This document shows, one piece after another, positions 45,787 to 56,532 of a stretch of DNA of 64,000 bases. The number at the start of each line of letters is the position of its first letter. Within the stretch, counting starts at the first letter, position 1. Made by a program: the position numbers and the translations under genes. The stretch is from Anthoceros angustus (Eukaryota; Streptophyta; Anthocerotopsida; Anthocerotales; Anthocerotaceae): positions 1-64,000 of the forward strand of contig MU008223.1 of NCBI GenBank assembly GCA_010909165.1, given 5' to 3'. Under the pieces are notes generated by a model. That model had not been told where the DNA came from and made no database searches. It saw nothing but the letters and a program-made list of their open reading frames with translations.

Positions 45787-45965
45787 GAGAGGAGAGTTAG
45801 AAGTACATACCGCGTTGGTTATGGTTAGCCAAGCAGCGTGGTCATACCCTTTGGTATCTTGTCAAGAGGTACAACTCTTCATACACAGCTATAAAAGCCC
45901 ACCTCTTGTAATCAATTGTATCAATTAGTAAGCACTAAACTTTGATCAAACGCTTCCAGCACCTC
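45787..45965 (+). repeat. 3' LTR and polypurine tract of copia B
   Basis: GAGAGGAGAG at 45787-45796, then about 170 bp with TATA box (CTATAAAAG, 45889-45897), ending near CAGCACCTCA. Same element end as 5030-5201. Confidence 0.72.
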
Positions 45966-45969
45966 AAAC

Positions 45970-46256
45970 TCGGGCGCCGTGGTGGACTCCTTTCCACTGA
46001 GGCATGGCCTCAATTGTGTTGTGTCGTTGTAGGTCGGGAGTTGGTGAATTTTGGGCGGCAAAGTGGTGCACTGTAGAGGGAGAGTTAGAGGCGCCTTGCT
46101 TGTTGAGGGGGTGAGGTTGTGAATGGGTGAAGGCGATTGATCTCTTATCCGGCTATCCACACAAGTCTCATGGGACGAAACCCAACGTCTTGGCGGCATG
46201 GAATAAGTGTGGCCACTAGAGGGTGAATCTCGGAAGCCCTAGGATTTTCCTCCCAC
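45970..46256 (-). repeat. TGTGGGAG-terminal repeat, inverted copy in block 2
   Basis: Minus-strand match to 38497-38785, ending at TCCCAC (46251-46256). It occupies the same place as 5205-5489, between the copia LTR and the gene. Confidence 0.68.
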
Positions 46257-46844
46257 GTAATCATCACTTGCTCAAAGTATCTCTAGCATTAAGCGGATAA
46301 ACAATAGTACAAGTGTTTATAAAGTCTAGGTAGTTACGTAGTTGTAACCAAAATAACCAATTAGCTAAAATGAGTGACTACTTCTAGCCCTGTGATTTAA
46401 TTAAATATTAATCTAGACACTTCTAGGTGCCCTAATAAATAGTGTCCAAATTATCTTAATATTTCATCAAATTCCAGGATGTTGAAGTCCATGATCGAGA
46501 TTTGAGAAACCGCTATCGAGAATACACCTTCGGACAACTATATATGTAACATACTGGGATTGAATAATTAGAGCATTCGCAAGCAAAGCTCTATTTAGGG
46601 TTTTGTTTTGCATCACTGCACCGAATCTGCAACACATTTGAGGGCACAGTTGAGGGCACGGCATGGGGGTGAGCGCAACTTCCTAGCACTTCAGTGGTTT
46701 AGGAACAGAGGACTTGCACGCGAAGGCCTCCGATCGCGAGGTCTTTCGCGAAGGCAACCCACAAGCGGGCAGCAGTGCAGTGGCGCACCAAGCTGGTTCG
46801 AGCATCAATGTTCAAGGTATGCGACTTTCAACGCTCTGATCACA
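46257..46844 (+). other. 5' flank of ParB-methyltransferase gene, block 2
   Basis: Counterpart of 5490-6069 with the same A/T-rich words. No gene is recognised. Confidence 0.4.
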
Positions 46845-46990
46845 TGGAGCATGTCGGTTTGGAAACCCCTGGTTTGAAACCTTGACATGTTTTGAAACAG
46901 GTTTCAAAACCCTTGTTTGAGATACGGTTTCAAAACCCTTTCTTTGAGATACGGTTTCAAAACCCTTTCAAGTTTTGAAACCGAGATATG
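46845..46990 (+). promoter_or_regulatory. GGTTTCAAAACC motif cluster, block 2 (expanded)
   Basis: Contains the unit TTTGAGATACGGTTTCAAAACCC about three times in tandem, against one in block 1, plus inverted GGTTTTGAAAT. It lies about 100-240 bp before the start region of the gene. Confidence 0.45.
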
Positions 46991-47089
46991 GTTTTGAAAT
47001 GGCGTACACTCTTGTTGTCAGTCTTTTGCTCGTGTTTACGATTTTTGTCAGTCTTATGCCCTCATCCTTGTTTGCTTTGCGCTTCCACC

Positions 47090-48509
47090 ATGGCACGCTC
47101 CCAATGAAGAAAGTTTGGTTTGAAGCGGCTTTTGGGGCTGGGGCACAAAATCGAACAATCCTACGCTTCATCCCGACGTGACCTTGCGCAAAGGAAGTTG
47201 AGGAAAAGCGTGAAGGCCACCAAGTCCAAAGAGCATCCGAAATCCTTAGTGCCTCAAGACTAGGACGATTGTGCAAAGGTAAGCAGGCAAAATCTTTGTG
47301 GCTTCCTCTTCTGATGGCATGTGCAAATAAGGACTTATGAGGATGCATGTTGGTTGTCCTCTAAGGTTGCATCTGCGGAGACTTCATGCCAATGCTTGCG
47401 AATGGTGCTGCCGTTGGCTGCGTCTGCGTCCTAGTGTGCTTGAATTGTCCAGAGTTCAGGGCATCTTCACTCTAATGATCTGTGTAGCAACAATAAAGAT
47501 TTCAGGGCAGCTCCTGTTTTGTTTGCTTGTTTGCTGGATGCTTTTACTTTTACATTTTCCTCCGGCCCTCCTGCTTTGTTAATTAGTAATTCCCGCACCT
47601 AACCTAGTGCCTTGTGCTGCCGTGGTGACTAAGAACATGGAGATTTTGCCTTGTGCAGATGGTTGGAGGCACACGGAGCAAGGACGTTTTGGTTGTCTCT
47701 GATCCTAGAGAAGTAGGCAAGGTTGGCAAGAGGAAGCGCAACGACGAGCAAGCCAAGACCCGCTCCGCCGATCGCCCAACTGCGGATCCGATTCCAGCAA
47801 GCGAGGAGGAGGAGATCGTCCCGGCGAGTGCTAAATGCAAGAAGGCCTCAAGTCCACCTCCGTCCACAGTGGAGGAAGACCCACGAGGCCTAGTGGAGGC
47901 GTGGCTATCGATAAGTCGGTGATCAACACGATGCTAGAGGGAAATCTCGAGGAACAATGGCTGGAGGCAAGCCTTCTATAAGTGCAGCAGATTGCGGCAG
48001 TGCAAAGGTGGACCCAAACCACAAGCTAAGGCTGGGAGCTCTCACTCAAAAGCAAAGCATCATAATCTGGCAAGCTTCAATTGAGCGCTCCAACAATTGT
48101 GCCTCAAAGATTACCTCACGTTGAGCGCTGGCCCCTTCAATCGCAAGCAAAGTGTAATTGTGAAGAAACCGAGAGGTTGTCCACTCCAAGGTTCTTTTGG
48201 AGAATGAGTGGCATATTGTTATGCCCACCGCCTCGGATGATGAAGATAAGCCTTCCCTCTCGTGGCGCTTTGGGTGAGTGGATTGAGGTTGCAAATGCCA
48301 ATCAAGCATTGAGGCGGTTGGATAATCTGGGCTTGGCTGTCCACAATTGAGGCAGATATTACAATGGAGATCCTGCACGGTGAGGCTGGGCGCCTTTGTG
48401 TGACTCAAAGACGACTATAGGATGCTCGTTTGACCCTAGATAAAGTGGAAGCAGCGGTTGCACCGCAGATGTGAAGATCAAGCTCAAGGCCGCCCAGCAC
48501 GTGGAGGAT
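47090..48509 (+). pseudogene. ParB-methyltransferase gene copy 2, N-terminal exons
   Basis: Begins MARS and continues, after small frame changes, with LLGLGHKIEQSYASSRRD and KLRKSVKATKSKEHP, a basic region. An intron ends TTGTGCAG, and exon 2 starts at 47659: MVGGTRSKDVLVVSDPREVG, KVGKRKRNDEQAK, then an acidic EEEEIVPAS, and GVAIDKSVINTMLEGNLEE by frame change. Further words are LLENEWHIVMPTASDDEDKP and ANANQALRRLDNLGLAV. The exon ends at donor GTGAGT (48510). KRKR suggests nuclear import. The exon 2 frame is open for 89 codons, more than in copy 1. No named domain is visible. Confidence 0.6.
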
Positions 48510-49011
48510 GTGAGTCCTAACCACTTTTATTTTTCATGCTTGTTTCTTAGACTTTAAAAGGAGGGTGCACCGGGCTACCACGCACCCGCAGGCAGGGTGC
48601 GCCGGCCTACCATCGCACCCAAAGGTAGGCTGCGCCGGCGTACCAGCGCACCCTCTTTTATTTCTAAATTGTTCATCGGTTTTGAGGAGGGTGCACAGGC
48701 CTATGGCGCACCCTACGCCAACCTGCCAGCACACCCTACCTATGGGTTTATGGCTTGCCGGTGCACCCTACCTGTGGGTGCGTGGCAGACAATGAGGGTG
48801 TGCCAAGAGGCCGGCGCACCATCGTTATTTTCTTAGTTATCCTTTGGTTTTTTGTAGGGTGGGCTAGCTTACCAAGGAGGGTGCACAGGGTACCAGCGCA
48901 CCCTCCCTCTTGTTTTCTCTCTTTACATCTTGGGATTTGTTTATGGTGAACGTTACTAGCTGAGTATAGCTTCTAGTTTTGTTCCTAACTTTCATGTTTC
49001 ATTCATACCAG
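48510..49011 (+). repeat. First large intron of block 2 gene, hairpin minisatellite
   Basis: Donor GTGAGT and acceptor CATACCAG|AATGG. Repeated AGGGTGCGCCGGCCTACC and GCGCACCC words give inverted unit ends, most regular at 48560-48660 and again at 48685-48780. Confidence 0.72.
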
Positions 49012-50606
49012 AATGGGGAGGTTTTCTATAGCATAATCCTATGGTTCATCATGGATGGAATCAATGACAGCCCACTTTTGAAGGATGAGGGACAAGGCAT
49101 CCAGTCTCTTTGGACACCATGTCGCAAGCTCTGTTCTTCCGGTTGGTGGGAAGCGGGTGAATTTTCAGACCAGCTGAACATTGAAGAGGATGTAGCGATG
49201 ATCAACTGGGACAAGGATGCATCCGAGGAAGATGAGGATGTTGGATGCGGAGCAGTTTGAATGTTGAGGGGCGGGAAGAGGTCGAGTTAGAGGATGACTC
49301 TCTTGCTCCGCTAACCTCACCGACCTAGAGGCCACGAGGGAGAGGTTGAATCGGACCTTTGTGGCATATCACCGTGATCTGAGCCCTTTGGCCCCTAAAG
49401 ACATGGGCATGAAGGCGCGGCAGCGGTGTGGTAAGGGAAAGGCAACCGGTGGTGAGGAGAAGGAAGCAAGAAAGCAACCAATGAGAAATCACCTAAATCA
49501 AAGAAGAAGAAGGTGAAATCTCCTACTATTCGACCAATGTCAACGGACGAGGATAGGTTGCGCAAGATGTTGTGCAAAAGGATCCCTTGAACCTTAGTGC
49601 TAAGAAGAAGAAGATCCAGCCCACAATCATCCCTCTTCCTCGAGGAGTGCGGAATATCGACCCAAGATGCCATGATCCGAAGAATCGACACCTCCTGGTC
49701 CAGCTTCCTCGAGCGGGAGATTCGCAAGGGCATGTGGAAGAGGGCGTCTTGCCCATCTTGGTCATGGTGGACCCTCAGCGGTGTCCGGAAAAGCGGATGA
49801 ACTGATGTTTGAGAAGGAAGAGTACACTTTTGGCGTGCTTGGCGGCAACCATTGTTTCAGTGTGAGGAGCCTCACCACGCAATTCCCAACCTTGCAGTAC
49901 AAGTATATGGAGGGTCACATGTATGCGAGGCTAACCAGAGATGAGGGTGCGGCAATGAGACCACAATGTGATAGCGGACAGGAGGAAGAAGATGACGTTC
50001 ATTGAACAAGTTCGCTATGTGAAAGACGAGCTGGAGATCTTGAAGAGCCAGGGCATCTCAAAGCCGTCTTTGGACTGGAAGTGGGATCTGTACAGGTTGC
50101 TGGGGCTTGTGGAGCATGCTAGTACCGATGCGCCGCGGAGTGTGAAGCAAAAAGGTTGACCATAAGACATTGATACTCCGCATTGCAAAGTGCAGTGGTC
50201 TGGTTTGGTCAAATGTGAATGAGATATTCACAAGATGGGAGAAGTTGGAATTGCGAGCAAAAGCACCAAGCTGGCTGGGGTGTCTAAACGTCAAAGCCCT
50301 AGCAAACTGGACAGGAAGAGCAATCAAGTGCAGCGGGACAAAAAGACATATGTGGCAAGATGTTTAGGTGCTTCCGGGAGTTCCGGATGGGAAGTAGGGA
50401 GAAAATGTTGTTGAGCGCACGGAGAAAGTCATCCAGGGCACTTGGACTTGAAAGGCATGTATCTTGAGGTGCAACAGGAAGCATCTCCACGTAATTCGAT
50501 GACCATGGCCAAGCACCTAAGTTGCAACGCTTTGGAAGTACAGCAAAAGTATCCAAGCACGCCGAGATGATGATGTCGCAAGTTTCAAAGCTGCTTTGAG
50601 ATTGTG
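49012..50606 (+). pseudogene. ParB-methyltransferase copy 2, linker and ParB-like domain (first tandem unit)
   Basis: Opens with FIMDGINDSPLLKDEGQGIQ, then DQLNIEEDVAMINWDKDASE and an acidic run, then LEATRERLNR, then a lysine-rich part KKKKVKSPT by frame change, then ParB: LPILVMVDPQRCP, EEYTFGVLGGNHCF (49802-49858) and RRKKMTFIEQVRYVKDELE (49980-50040). After it DWKWDLYRLLGLVEHAST is readable only in this copy. It contains the copia C empty site at 49184-49188. Exon end GTAAGT at 50607. In the linked block it has no methyltransferase exon of its own before the next ParB copy. Confidence 0.7.
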
Positions 50607-51059
50607 GTAAGTTATTGTTCATGCGTTTTGTGCTCTCCGGTGCCCCCGTGCCATGCACCCTTTGGTTTTTGTGCCTTGAGCTTTGGTTGTGGAGTGCGCC
50701 CGTTGTGTCGCACTCTTTTGAGGGTGCGCCCATCGGCACACTCTATTTTGTTCTTTCGGTTTGAGGAGGGTGCACAGGCCTATGGCGCACCCACGCCAAC
50801 CCGCCAGACACCACCGGTGGGTTTATGGCTTGCCGGTGCACCACTGGGGTGCAGTAGGTGGACAATGAGGGTGTGCCGAGGCGCACCATCGTTATTTTCT
50901 TAGTTATCCTTTGGTTTTTGTAGGGTGGGCTAGCTTACCAAGGAGGAGGGTGCGCAGGTACCAGCACCCTCCTCTTGTTTTCTCTCTTTACATCTTGGGA
51001 TTTGTTTATGGTGAGCGTTACTATGAGTATAGCTTCTAGTTTTGTTCCTAACTTTCATA
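50607..51059 (+). repeat. Hybrid intron joining two tandem ParB units
   Basis: It starts as the second intron (GTAAGT to about 50755) and then continues as the first intron (GAGGAGGGTGCACAGGCC onward). The switch is at TCGGTTTGAG, a word present in both introns, so this is the breakpoint of a tandem duplication of roughly 2.07 kb. Confidence 0.75.
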
Positions 51060-52663
51060 TTTCATTCATACCGAATGGGGAGGTTTTCTATAGCATAATC
51101 CTACGGTTCATCGTGGATGGAATCAATGACAGCCCACTTTTGAAGGATGAGGACAAGGCATCCAAAGTCTCTTTGGACACCATGTCGCAAGCTCTGTTCT
51201 TCCGTGGGAAGCGGGTGAATTTTCAGACCAGCTGAACATTGAAGAGGATGTAGCGATGATCAACTGGGGACAAGGATGCATCCGAGGAAGATGAGGATGT
51301 TGGACGGAGGTGTTTGAATGTTGAGGGGCGGGAAGAGGTCGAGTTAGAGGATGACTCTCTTGCTCCGCTAACCTCACCGACCTAGAGGCCACGAGGGAGA
51401 GGTTGAATCACCTTTGTGGCATATCACGGGATCTCGAGCCCTTTGGCCCCTAAAGACATGGGCATGAAGGCGCCAAACGCAGTGGGTAAGGGAAAGGCAA
51501 CCAGACCGGTGAGGAGAAGGAAGCAAGAAAGCAACCAATGAGAAATCACCTAAGCATCAAAGAAGAAGAAGGTGAAATCTCCTACTATTCGACCAATGTC
51601 AACGGACGAGGATAGGTTGCAGCAAGATGTTGTGCAAAAGGATCCCTTGCGCGAGAGTGCTAAGAAGAAGAAGATCCAGCCCACAACAGCAATCATCCCT
51701 CTTCACGCTCGAGGAGTGCGGAATATCGACCCAAGATGCCATGATCCAAGAATCGACACCTCTGGTCCAGCTTCCTCGAGCGGGAGATTCGCAAGGGGCA
51801 TGTGGAAGAGGGCGTCTTGCCCATCTTGGTCATGGTGGACCCTCGGTGTCCGACCCGGAAGACCGGGATGAACTGATGTTTGAGAAGGAAGAGTACACTT
51901 TTGGCGTGCTTGGCAACCATTGTTTCAGTGTGAGGAGCCTCACCGCAATTCCCAACCTTGCCTGACAAGTATATGGAGGGTCACATGTATGCGTGTGGCT
52001 AACACAAAGAAGAGATGAGGGTGCGGCAATGACCACAATGTGATAGCGGACGGAGGAAGAAGATGACGTTCATTGAACAAGTTCGCTATGTGAAAGACGA
52101 GCTGGAGATCTTGAAGAGCTGTGGCATCTCAAAGCCGTCTTTGACCGGAAGTGGATCAGATGTGTTGGGGCTTGTGGAGCATGCTAGTACCGGCTGGAGT
52201 GTGAAGCAAAAAGGTTGACCAAGACATTGATACTCCGCATTGCAAAGTGCGTGGTCTGGTTTTGGTCAAATGTGAATGAGATATTCACAAGATGGGAGAA
52301 GTTGGAATTGCGAGCAAAAGCACCAAGCTGGCTGGGGTGTCTAAACGTCAAAGCCCTAGCAAACTGGACAGGAAGAGCAATCAAGTGCAGCGGGACAAAA
52401 AGACATATGTGGCAAGATGTTTAGGTGCTTCCGGGAGTTCCGGATGGGAAGTAGGGAGAAAATGTTGTTGAGCGCACGGAGAAAGTCATCCAGGGCACTT
52501 GGACTTGAAAGGCATGTATCTTGAGGTGCAACAGGAAGCATCTCCACGTAATTCGATGACCATGGCCAAGCACCTAAGTTGCAACGCTTTGGAAGTACAG
52601 CAAAAGTATCCAAGCACGCCGAGATGATGATGTCGCAAGTTTCAAAGCTGCTTTGAGATTGTG
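51060..52663 (+). pseudogene. ParB-methyltransferase copy 3, linker and ParB-like domain (second tandem unit)
   Basis: The acceptor reads CATACCGAATGG, where copy 2 has CATACCAGAATGG, so the AG is lost. The lysine-rich linker is open here (KSPTIRPMSTDEDRLQQDVV, 51572-51700), then LEECGISTQDAMIQESTPL in another frame, and the ParB words EKEEYTFGVLG and KKMTFIEQVRYVKDELE. From about 52205 to 52820 the sequence is almost identical to 50160-50760, unlike the rest of the unit. It is followed normally by intron 2 and a methyltransferase exon, so this is the ParB half of a complete gene. Confidence 0.7.
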
Positions 52664-53318
52664 GTAAGTTATTGTTCATGCGTTTTGTGCTCTCCGGTGC
52701 CCCCGTGCCATGCACCCTTTGGTTTTGTGCCTTGAGCTTTGGTTGTGGAGTGCGCCCGTTGTGTCGCACTCTTTTGAGGGTGCGCCCATCGGCACACCTC
52801 TATTTTGTTCTTTCGGTTTGAGTAGAGTTTGCGGTAGGCCGCCTAGCGCACCATCCATTTTATTCTTCATTGTTTTGGTTACATGGAGGGCTGGTAGGCG
52901 ACGTACCCTCAAAGAGTGTGCACCGCCTACCCTCCATTTTCTTTTTATTTGTTTTGGTTGTGGAGGGTACGCTGGTAGGCGGCGCCTTTGTCTTTCAATG
53001 TCGCCTATTGGCGCACACTCCATTGTTCTTTCTTTGCTTTGGATTTGAGCGGTCGACCTATCTCTATATATTTCTTTCTTTGCTTTGATTTTGAGCGGAG
53101 CGGCCTACCCTCTCTTTTTGTGCGGTTTGGTTTTGACAAGAGTACAACGCCTGGTGTGGGTTTGCTGGACTATTGGCGCACCTTCTTTCTTTATCGTTTG
53201 CATTGGTTTGCGCCCATAGGCCAGCACCCATAGTAAGTCGCGACCAAGCGCACACCCTCCATTTGTGTCGTGTGTTTCGCTTTGGTTTTAGGGTGCTCTT
53301 GTTTGCTTTTCTTACGCG
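52664..53318 (+). repeat. Second intron, complete copy in block 2
   Basis: GTAAGT start, T-rich and GGTAGGCG-rich middle, end near CTTACGCGTGG (likely CTTACGCAGTGG before CAG shortening). It separates the ParB exon from the methyltransferase exon. Confidence 0.62.
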
Positions 53319-54572
53319 TGGAGGTTAAAAAATGGTTTCATGGCTGCCTCTATTCAGAAACCATCGGATGTGAATGTGTTGAAGAACCTTCCCAATATTT
53401 TCCAGGACTGGATCTTGGCTGCGAAAGCCTGGAAGAAGATGGAAGTGGAGGCTCGACAATTGGCAGGAAGCTCAATAGACAATGAGCTGCGAGTTCATTG
53501 TCCCTTCTGAAAAAATGACCTATCAGATTTTCAACAGGCCCATGGAGGAGTTGCTTGGTTTTGGGCGGAAGAGGAACTACACCCTTGATCATGGACCTGC
53601 CAAGGGACATGGCTTGGGTTCAAATGATGCTCGGTGTTACCCGGAGGTTCTTTTGGCAATACTTAATCACTTCATGGAGATCACTGGCTGCAGACATTTG
53701 GTGGTGGTCCTTCATGGTGCAGATCGGATGGTGGATGTCCATGAAGCAATGCGAGGTTGCAAGTCCGGCAAGATGTTGACATTTGTCTGGGAGAAGACTA
53801 ATGTTAGGGAAGACAATCAGGTGTACAACAACTCGGATTATATTACTGTGGGTTCAGGTTTGAAGCCAAGTTCGGAACTTTCAACTGCGCCTCTGTTGCC
53901 CTTTGGCATCACATTGGGGTACCAAGGCATGGGTTCCGTGATCAAGTGCGATCGGTTGTGAAGAAGCTGGTGTACTCAGCAATGGATAGGAGAGTGGTTT
54001 CTCCGTGTCGGGCGGTGTCCACACTCATCCAAACCTTCTCCATAGGAGGCGGGTTATTACGGGTTTGCGGGAGTGGCTCGGCGGCTTTGGCTGCCCCTGA
54101 ATGGGAGAAATGTGATAGCGGTGGATTCGGACCACCGTTGTGCAATGTTCATCACCCAGTAGCATAGTCGGCTATCATGCTTTCCCAAACGTCAATGAAG
54201 AACTAAATATGCTTCCGTTTAAGCGTGGGAAAGGATCTTTTGGCCAAAGGAGATCGTCGGGATGAACCTTATTCCTTGTGGGGTGTCATTGAACATGGTT
54301 TCTAAACGCCCTACCATAGTCTGCTAGTGTTGGAGGCGGTCAAATCACTCGAATAGGGCGGATGTGCAAGGTGACAAGGATGGCGAGGAAGATGAAGCGA
54401 GGCTCCTCCGAGCCTGTGGCACCAATGATCGACTTGGGTGCTGATTTGGACGACTGGGAATGACAAGGTGGTCGTTCAAAACACAGGACCAAAACATGGA
54501 GGATGCTTGATGCGGACGGGGAGAACCCTTCTTTGTCTGGACATACCCACGATCAAGTATTGCGGGCTTTAG
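53319..54572 (+). pseudogene. ParB-methyltransferase copy 2, DNA N6/N4-methyltransferase domain
   Basis: Best catalytic-domain copy. The opening reads KPSDVNVLKNLPNIF and WILAAKAWKKMEVEARQL, then EKMTYQIFNRPMEELLGF and GRKRNY. Motif IV region: TPLIMDLPRDMAWVQMML, with D-L-P-R where enzymes of this class have D-P-P-Y/W/F. Then EVLLAILNHFMEITGCRHL, VVVLHGADRMVDVHEAM, MLTFVWEKTNVREDNQVY, NNSDYITVGSGLK and PFGITLGYQGMGSVIKCD in one 159-codon frame. SAM motif I lies at about 54050-54130 but is frame-broken (shortened FAGSG). Stop at 54570-54572. Confidence 0.85.
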
Positions 54573-55289
54573 GGTTATCCTAGTTATAAATGAGCAGACC
54601 ACATTGGTTACCTCTAACTAGGCCTAAGCTATTAATGTAGTTACACAACCCTTCGTAATTGTTTAAATGCCCACCTATGATCCGGAAAATTAATTCATTG
54701 TTAATATAGCTTACATTTGATGCAAGACACTTCCATGGCACCTCTAACTTGGTATCGAGCAATGATCCGGACTTGCTTGCTATCTCTTTCTTCGCTTTGA
54801 GTAGAGTTTGCGGTAGGCGACTATGACGCACCATCCATTTTATTCTTCATTGTTTTGGTTACATGGAGGGTACGCTGGTAGGCGTGTACCCTCAAAGAGT
54901 GTGCACCGCCTACCGGTGCCTACCCTCCATTTTCTTTTTATTTGTTTTGGTTGTTCAGTGCGGTAGGCGGCGCCTTTATCTTCAATAGGTCTTGGCCTAT
55001 TGGCGCACACTCCATTTTATTCTTTCTTTGCTTTGGATTTGGCAGTCACGGCGCATCTTCTTTCTTTTGCTTTGATTTTGAGTGAGGCCTACCTCTCTTT
55101 TTGTGCCGGTTTGGTTTTGACAAGAGTACAACTGGTGTGGGTTTGCTGGACTATTGGCGCACCTTCTTTCTTTATCGTTTGCATTGGTTTGCGCCCATAG
55201 GCCAGCACCCATAGTAAGTCGCCATAAGCACCCTCCATTTGTGTCGTGTGTTTCGCTTTGGTTTTAGGGTGCTCTTGTTTGCTTTTCTT
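54573..55289 (+). repeat. 3' flank fused to a second-intron copy (tandem breakpoint)
   Basis: 54573-54794 is the 3' flank of the gene. At TTTCTTCGCTT it switches to the second intron (TGAGTAGAGTTTGCGG, as at 52820), giving a tandem unit of about 1.97 kb. The intron copy ends again at CTTACGCGTGG. Confidence 0.75.
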
Positions 55290-56532
55290 ACGCGTGGAGG
55301 TTAAACAATGGTTTCATGGCTGCCTCTATTCGAAACCATCGGATGTGAATGTGTTGAAGAACCTTCCCAATATTTTCCAGATCTTGGATCCAAGCACGGA
55401 AGAAGATGGAAGTGGAGGCTCGTTGGCAGCTCAATAGACAATGAGCTGCGAGTTCATTGTCCCGGTTCGTGAAAAAATGAGCTATCAGTTTTCAACAGCC
55501 CATGGAGGAGTTGCTTGGTTTTGGGCGGAAGAGGAACTACACCCTTGATCATGGACCTGCCAAGGGACATGGCTTGGGTTCAAATGATGCTCGTGTTGTT
55601 ACCTCGGAGGTTCTTTTCTTAATCACTTCATGGAGATCCTGGCTGCGAGACATTTGGTGGTCCTTCATGGTGCGGTCGGATGGTGGATGTCCATGAAGCA
55701 ATGCGCCGGGTTGCAAGTCCGGCAAGATGTTGACATTTGTCCGAGAAGACTAATGTTAGGGAAGACAATCGGTGTACAACAACTCGGATTATATTCGTGG
55801 GTTCAGTTTGAAGCCGGTTGAACTTTCACCTCTGTTGCCTTTGGCATCACATTGGGGTACCAAGGCATGGGTTCCGTGATCAAGTGCGATCATTGTGAAG
55901 AAGCGGTGTACTCGGAATGGATAGGAGAGTGGTTTCTCCGTATCGAGCGGTGATGTCCACACTCATCCAAACCTTCTCCATAGGAGGCGGGTTATTGACG
56001 GGTTTGCGGGAGTGGCTCGGCTTTGGCTGCCCTGGAATGGGAGAAATGTGATAGCGGTGGATTCGGACCACCGTTGTGCAATGTTCATCACCCAGCGCAT
56101 AGTGCTATCATGCTTTCCCAAAGCGTCAATGAAGAACTAAATATGCTTCCGTTTAAGCGTGGGAAAGGATCCTTTTGGCCAAAGGAGATCTGTCTGGGGA
56201 TGAACCTTATTCCTTGTGGGGTGTCATTGAACATGGTTTCTAAACGCCCGCCCTACCATAGTCTGCTAGTGTTGGAGGCAGGTCAAATCACTCTGAATAG
56301 GGCTTCAGATGTGCAAGGTGACAAGGATGGCGAGGAAGATGAAGCTGAGGCTCCTCCAGAGCCTGTGGCACCAATGATCGACTTGGGTGCTGATTTGGAC
56401 GACTTCGGGGGGAATGACAAGGTGGTCGTTCAAAACACAAAGGACCAAAACATGGAGGATGCTTCTGATGCGGACAGGGAGAACCCTTCTTTGTCTGTGG
56501 ACATACCCACAGTCAAGTATTGCGGGCTTTAG
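55290..56532 (+). pseudogene. ParB-methyltransferase copy 3, DNA N6/N4-methyltransferase domain
   Basis: Starts VKQWFHGCLYS and keeps the IMDLPRDMAW motif IV region. The middle is heavily frame-broken. The C-terminal part is the most complete: after SAM motif I, 56023-56532 is open for 169 codons with NEELNMLPFKRGKGSFWPKE, MNLIPCGVSLNMVSK, then a strongly acidic tail with DKDGEEDEAEAPPEPVAPM, and NPSLSVDIPTVKYCGL before the stop at 56530-56532. The tail is not part of bacterial enzymes of this class. There is no ParB exon directly before this copy. Confidence 0.82.
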
